From assembly GCA_018105865.1 (NCBI GenBank), contig CM030836.1:2914001-2978000 (forward strand): 64,000 nt of DNA, read 5' to 3'. The DNA is from Metaphire vulgaris (taxonomy: Eukaryota > Annelida > Clitellata > Crassiclitellata > Megascolecidae). A model generated the notes under the pieces. It was not told the origin of the DNA, made no database searches, and saw only the letters and a program-made list of their open reading frames with translations. Both the position numbers and the translations under genes were made by a program. Of the stretch, positions 53,501 through 59,500 are shown in pieces (within the stretch, counting starts at the first letter, position 1; every line of letters starts with the position of its first letter).

Positions 53501-56500
53501 AAGATAGCAGAATTCCTCTACCTGCTTTATTTTCACTTCATCAATTATTATTTTCATTTCTCCACTGACTCTGCTAATTTTGTCTTCCTTGAGTTGATTT
53601 TCATTCCATATTCATTTGATGTTGTGTTTAGAAAGTCCATCAACCTCTTGAATCCATTGTTGTTCTTTGCTATAATTGCCTGCTTAAATGCCTGGTCATC
53701 AGCAAAGTTTATGTCTCCTTTTTTCCACCCACCACTATTCTGTCTTCTGCATTCTCACAGGCTTCTCTTATGAGTTCTTTTGTGTATGTATTGAATAGCA
53801 GCAGTGAGAGAGGGCATCTTGTCTTACCCCTCCCCCTTCCCAGCGTTCCTGATTCAGAGTCTTTTCCATTCACATAGATAGATATTGATTGTTTCATGTA
53901 GAGGTTTGCTGTGAGTTCTGTTTCTACAGTGAGGTTTGTTCACAGTCTTTTGAGTGCCTTCAGTTTTGTCTAGTTCACTTTATCTAATGCTTTTTTATAG
54001 TCCACAAAGCAGGTGTAGCTTTCTAGGCCCTTTTCTATCCTTCTTTTGCCCTGGTACATTTGCCTTTCCAAAATCCATACTGTTCTTCACTGATGCCATT
54101 TACTTCCTGTGACTTTGATTCTACTTGTTTTGTAAGGATCTTCAAAACTAGGAATCAACCGGGTAGACTTTTCTCACTGGGTACCAAATCCAAAGTATTC
54201 TGATGAAAATATTTGCGGATTCCAGTACAAACCAGATACCACTTGCCCCATATGCGTAAATTTTTCAAATATGTGCGGGCAGTCTTGAACCACTTAAAAT
54301 CAGAGGGGAGGGAGAAGGGGAGACAATTTGTATAGAGACAGAGACGATGACTTGGAACCACATTAATGACTCTATTGACAGTTTAACCTATTGTTGATAC
54401 AATGCCAGGACAGTGACAATAGCAAATTGTCTAGTACTGACAGCGGTAGAGGGATAGTGACATGGAGAGACAATTTGCAGGGATAGGGAAGAGAGAGGAA
54501 GAAGGAGAGGGGTATGACAACTTGGAGCCGCATTCATTACTCAATTGACTGTCGCTAGCCTATTGTAGGTACCTTGCCAGGACAGTGTCTGCTGTTGGAG
54601 GAAGAGGGAGAAAGATGGAGAGAGAGACAATTTTCTGGGAGAGGAGAGGAAGAGGTAGATAGAGACGGTGACTTGAAGCCACAATGTGGATGGTCTTAAC
54701 GACTTTAATGCTGGCTACTAGCTCAGCTAAACAAAGTCAGGTGTCACTGCAGCCCGACTCTGCTCATGATTATTGGCAACTATTTGCACGCCAACTATTC
54801 ATTGAGGCGAGTACTTGCAAAAAACTCGATAATTGGCCAAGATGATTTCCGGGTGATCCCTATTGAAAACTAGCTTCGAAGCATGACAAAGCACCGGTAA
54901 GCTTACTTTTCTAAAGTTTTCACATTCTCTTGCATTCTGTTTCTTTTCTGTTAGCACCATTACTGTCTGGAGGAAGTCTGCTCTCCTAATTCTCTTGTTG
55001 TCCCCTTTGCCCAGATTCTTAAGCATTTCTGCAGGTATGTTGTTGATTCTTTGCTCTTGCTGTTCTTTAGGTCCCTGATTGCCAAATTTATCTATCCTTC
55101 CAAGATCTTTGTTCCGATGTCATCCATTGCTATCATTGTTTTATCTTCATTCATCAGCTGTAATTTCTTTTGTGCACAGTACATTTCTTTTATGCATTCC
55201 TTCCATCTTGGTCTTACTTTGTTGAGTTAGGTTATGAGAATACCATTATTGCCTTTAGCTGCAGTTCTCTTGCCCTTCCTCTTTTTTATTTTAGCAATTT
55301 TAAGTTTGCATTATGTTTCCCTGGCATTGCAGTTCATCTGAGATGAACAATGACTGTTTTTGACAAGATTAAAGGCAGACAAATATCAATATTTGGACAC
55401 ATTTGCAGAATGGGGATGAAAGACTAATAAAGACAGTGATGATGGGAAGATCAGATGGTATTCTAAAAGAGGAAGACCAACTGAAGATGGATCGATGATA
55501 TTCTTGAATGGACTGGACTTTTTGTCTGACGATGCACTTGGCCAAAGAAAGGAAAGGGCCATGGACGAGCACTTCCCCACCATTGGCTCTCACAGTCCTT
55601 TTGGACTATAGAGTGTGATGATGATGACTCGTCGATGACCGACGGCGTCCTGGGAGGGGGCGATGACTATGACATCGATGACTACAACGGCGATGATGAT
55701 GCTGTTCCTGTAGTTCTTTACCATTGTGATTCCAGTTGCTCATTATATTTCAGTTCCAGTTTCAGCTCCATTTTGCAAACTTATTTTTCAGTTCCCGTTT
55801 CACTTTCAGTTGTGTATATTTTTTAGTTTCAGTTTCAATTGCAGGTATTTTTCAGTTCCAGTTTTTAGTCGTCTTAATAAAAACACAGACATAGTATGAT
55901 AGCCCTACATTTAAATACTGTAGCATTACAGCAAAACGTTTATTTGACATTTCATATTCATTTTTATTCAACTGGTTATAAAGGGTACACAGCCTGAAAG
56001 TCACACGTTTAAGTTTAAAATTTGTAGAAACAAAGTTATTTGAGATTTCTATTCATGTGTAAGAACACCCTTCTGCCCATGTTTTTGCAAAGCCTATTGC
56101 GCTTTTGGGCACTAAGTAGGTCAATCAGCAAAGCAGCGTGCACTCCATGCAGGCCTTAAAGGCTATTGCTTGGTAGATGACTACTGCCAATTAAGGGCCA
56201 AAGAACTACTGTAACTGCGGGTCCTGACGTCCTGTTGCCCAGGCCGGCAATCGGTCGAGCGAGCAGTAAACAACTGGACTATTGAGTATTATTGAGTATT
56301 GATCTACATGTGGACAATAAATATTAGATCAATAGCCAACCTTTCATGCACACAGCTGCACTGCTCGCCTATAATATTCAGATTACTGTTCTTACTGTCC
56401 CTGACTTTTCAAGTTTCAGTTGTTTATTTTCCAGTTTCAAGATCTTGCAGTTCGATGTATTTTCCAGTTCCAGTTATCATTGTTTTATTATTTATCAGTT

Positions 56501-59500
56501 AACGGATATTTCAGTTTCAGTTAACAGGAATCACACTGTTCTTTACATTGCTCTGTCTACCATGTTTCTTTGGCTTTGTTGGTTTCTTGTCAGAGTTCAT
56601 TGTTTAGCCTTTTGTTATTGCTTTTTCATTTCTTATGTGATGTTCTTGCCCTTCCTCTTTTATTTTTTCAGTTTTAAGTTTGCATTATGTTTTTGACTAT
56701 TTTTCACGATTCGATTACGGTTTTTTTATATAATGACTGATTTGACAAGATTAAAGGCAGTACAAACTGGCTTTCAATATTTTACAGTTTTTGCAATCCT
56801 CTGTGTATTGATGTTGGTCTTCAACAGGATGATTTCTACACCCCTAACACCCCTAACACCCCAATTTGAAGAGAAAACCAAAAAATTTGGTAATTGACAA
56901 TGGTATGCATACAGAATGCATATTGATTAGCCCTGAACACCCTCAAACAGGCCCATTCAGAGGGGGCCAAAGGAGGGCCATGGCCCGGCCTCCATCATTT
57001 CCCCACCATTGTTTCCTTGTCTAGAGTTCTGGGAGAGCTATAAAGCTAGATAGCTACTACTAGAAGGGGCCTCACAATTTGGTGATGACCTTTTTGCTTG
57101 TCGACAATTTTGGGATTTTGGGAAAGCTAGGAAGGTATTCTGCAGTCCTCAAAATTGGTGATTACCTTTTTTCGCTTGTCAAAATTTTAATTGTTGGGAT
57201 GATCCTGGAGAGGCCTCGAAATTCTACTGGCCTGGGCCTCCTTCAGCCTCTGAAGGGGCCTGCCTCAAATGGAGAAATACACCCCACAAGTTTTATCCTC
57301 GGATGACTTTTTTTGTCAGACTTTTTGTGAGTCTCTATATTTTTTTTTGCTTGTCATATTTTTAGGAAGAGTTTCAATTGCACCCCAGATTTTCCCGACA
57401 CCCCCAAATTCACAATCCTACAATCTTAGAAATAAAACACCCCAGACATAGGACACCCCACCCCAATCACAATCCTAGAAATAACCCTGGTCTTCAATCT
57501 CAGCAAAGGATCGAGTTTATTTGACAAGACCATATTCATTTCCAAACTTCACCTGGTATATAAAGGGTGTGTAGGCCTATAAGCCTACAAATTGAATCAT
57601 AGGTGCTAGAACTGAACACTGTGTTAGAAACAATGTTCCAGGAGCTGACGATTCCCAAGTGAACTAAGAACCGTCTGTCAGAGATGAGTAATTCCACAAG
57701 TTGACAGAACCAGGGTGGCAAATTGAGCCCAGTTTGTACATTTTGCAAAGTCTGTCAAATCCAGAAAGATGGTGCCTGTCTTTATACGCAGTTGAATCCA
57801 TTTTCAATGAAAATCTGATAATCGTGTAAATTGATCTTTCTTTGAATCGGAAATATTGTATAATATAACGGCTAAAAATAATCGCGGGCCAAAGAACTAC
57901 TATCGATTATTTCGATTTATTTAATAATCCTGTTGATTTCGTTTTTCAAAAAATCGCGATTTCGGTCGGCGAGCATTAAACAACTGGAGTTATTGAGCTT
58001 TCATTGCCTGTATTGACCGTATATATATGTGATAAATAGAAATTAGGCCAATCAAGGTTATATATCCTTTCATAATACAGCTGCACTAATATTGGGTAAA
58101 GTTTCGCCTACAATATTCAAATTAATTAATTTAGCTAACTGCGTAATTATTTTCAACATATGCTACGGCATCTAAATAAAAGTTGACATCAGTTTAAGAT
58201 TGTTAATTTATAGGCGCCACATAAATATTTATTAAATATTGCAGTTTACATAAATATAAAAATTCAAGATTACCGTTAATTGGATTTTTATATTGTCAGT
58301 TAGCGAATAGTAGGTTTAAAATTTTCTTAATTCAGGAATCAATCTGGGAATGAAAATCATTCAGTTTCTCGATAGTTCAAAGCTAAAACCATTTTTCAAT
58401 TTGGCTTTGTTGCCATTGTTTTCACTTGTCAGAGGGTTCGTTGTTTACGCCCTTTTATTCCCGGGTCAATGACTTTAGACATTTCTTACCCAAAATCTTG
58501 GTCAACTTATACCGGATCACTTTATCTGTATAGCATATTTCATACATTCCAGATTCCCACCTTCAGGGATATTCGTTTTCTGTTGCTATTTGTGTAAGGG
58601 TTTCTCTATTTGACGACCCTGGAGACCTTGCTGCCCCCATTGCCGGACACGACACTCCCTAGTATCTGTGGAGTTCCATTAACGTTGTTTTCTTGTTCAA
58701 TATAAAGTTGTCATCACCTGATAGTAGGGTGATTTCCCGTTACCTTTCCCACACTGTTTAACCCACAGTTGGGTGTCATCCTCACCTGTTCGTTTCTCTG
58801 CAGTGTTCCACTCAGCCAGTGGTTGAGCATCCCATTGCAGCTGCTTACCATCTCCCACCACTAGATGGTGGGTGAGGTGGACTATATGCACTCTGGCAAC
58901 ATGAACCCAACATTCCAATCTAGAGGGACATCCTGGCATGTTAGACCTTTCCACTGAGGTATATAGAGCTATGCAGCATTTACCTGTCAACCTCAGCTTC
59001 CCAGAATTTGAATAGCACACTTTTTGGACGACTATTGTTGCTTGTGCTGCATTAGACCTGTGCACCGATGCTCTGAGGGTCGTCATCAGCGTTTGACCAC
59101 TTTATCACTGGCTGCACGCCGAGCCAATTTTATCATTGACGGTGGTGTACAAACGGTTAATAATGTAATGTAACAAAATATTTGTATAGCGCCTCTTCTG
59201 AAGAATCACTCTGAAGCGATCCCACAGCAAATTACTGTGTATTGACAAAGAGATAAGTTTTAAGTCATTTCAAATAGAGGGCCATAGAATTAGAGTTACT
59301 AAGCAACACATACTGGCATCAAGAGCATTCCAAAGGATAGGGCCAACTGATTCAAAACCTCGTTTCAGGAACAAGGAGGTTCGTGCTTGGGCACACTGAG
59401 AAGACCATTGGTTGTGGACCGAAGACATGGCCGACCAGGGATAGAGCTAAGAGGATGGAGTAGCTCTGAATGGTAAGATGGAGTGGCACCATAAACAGAG

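Noticed and set aside
58697..59086. 129-codon - strand open frame
   Set aside because: No recognised motif, no splicing or promoter context; more likely chance or transposon-derived.
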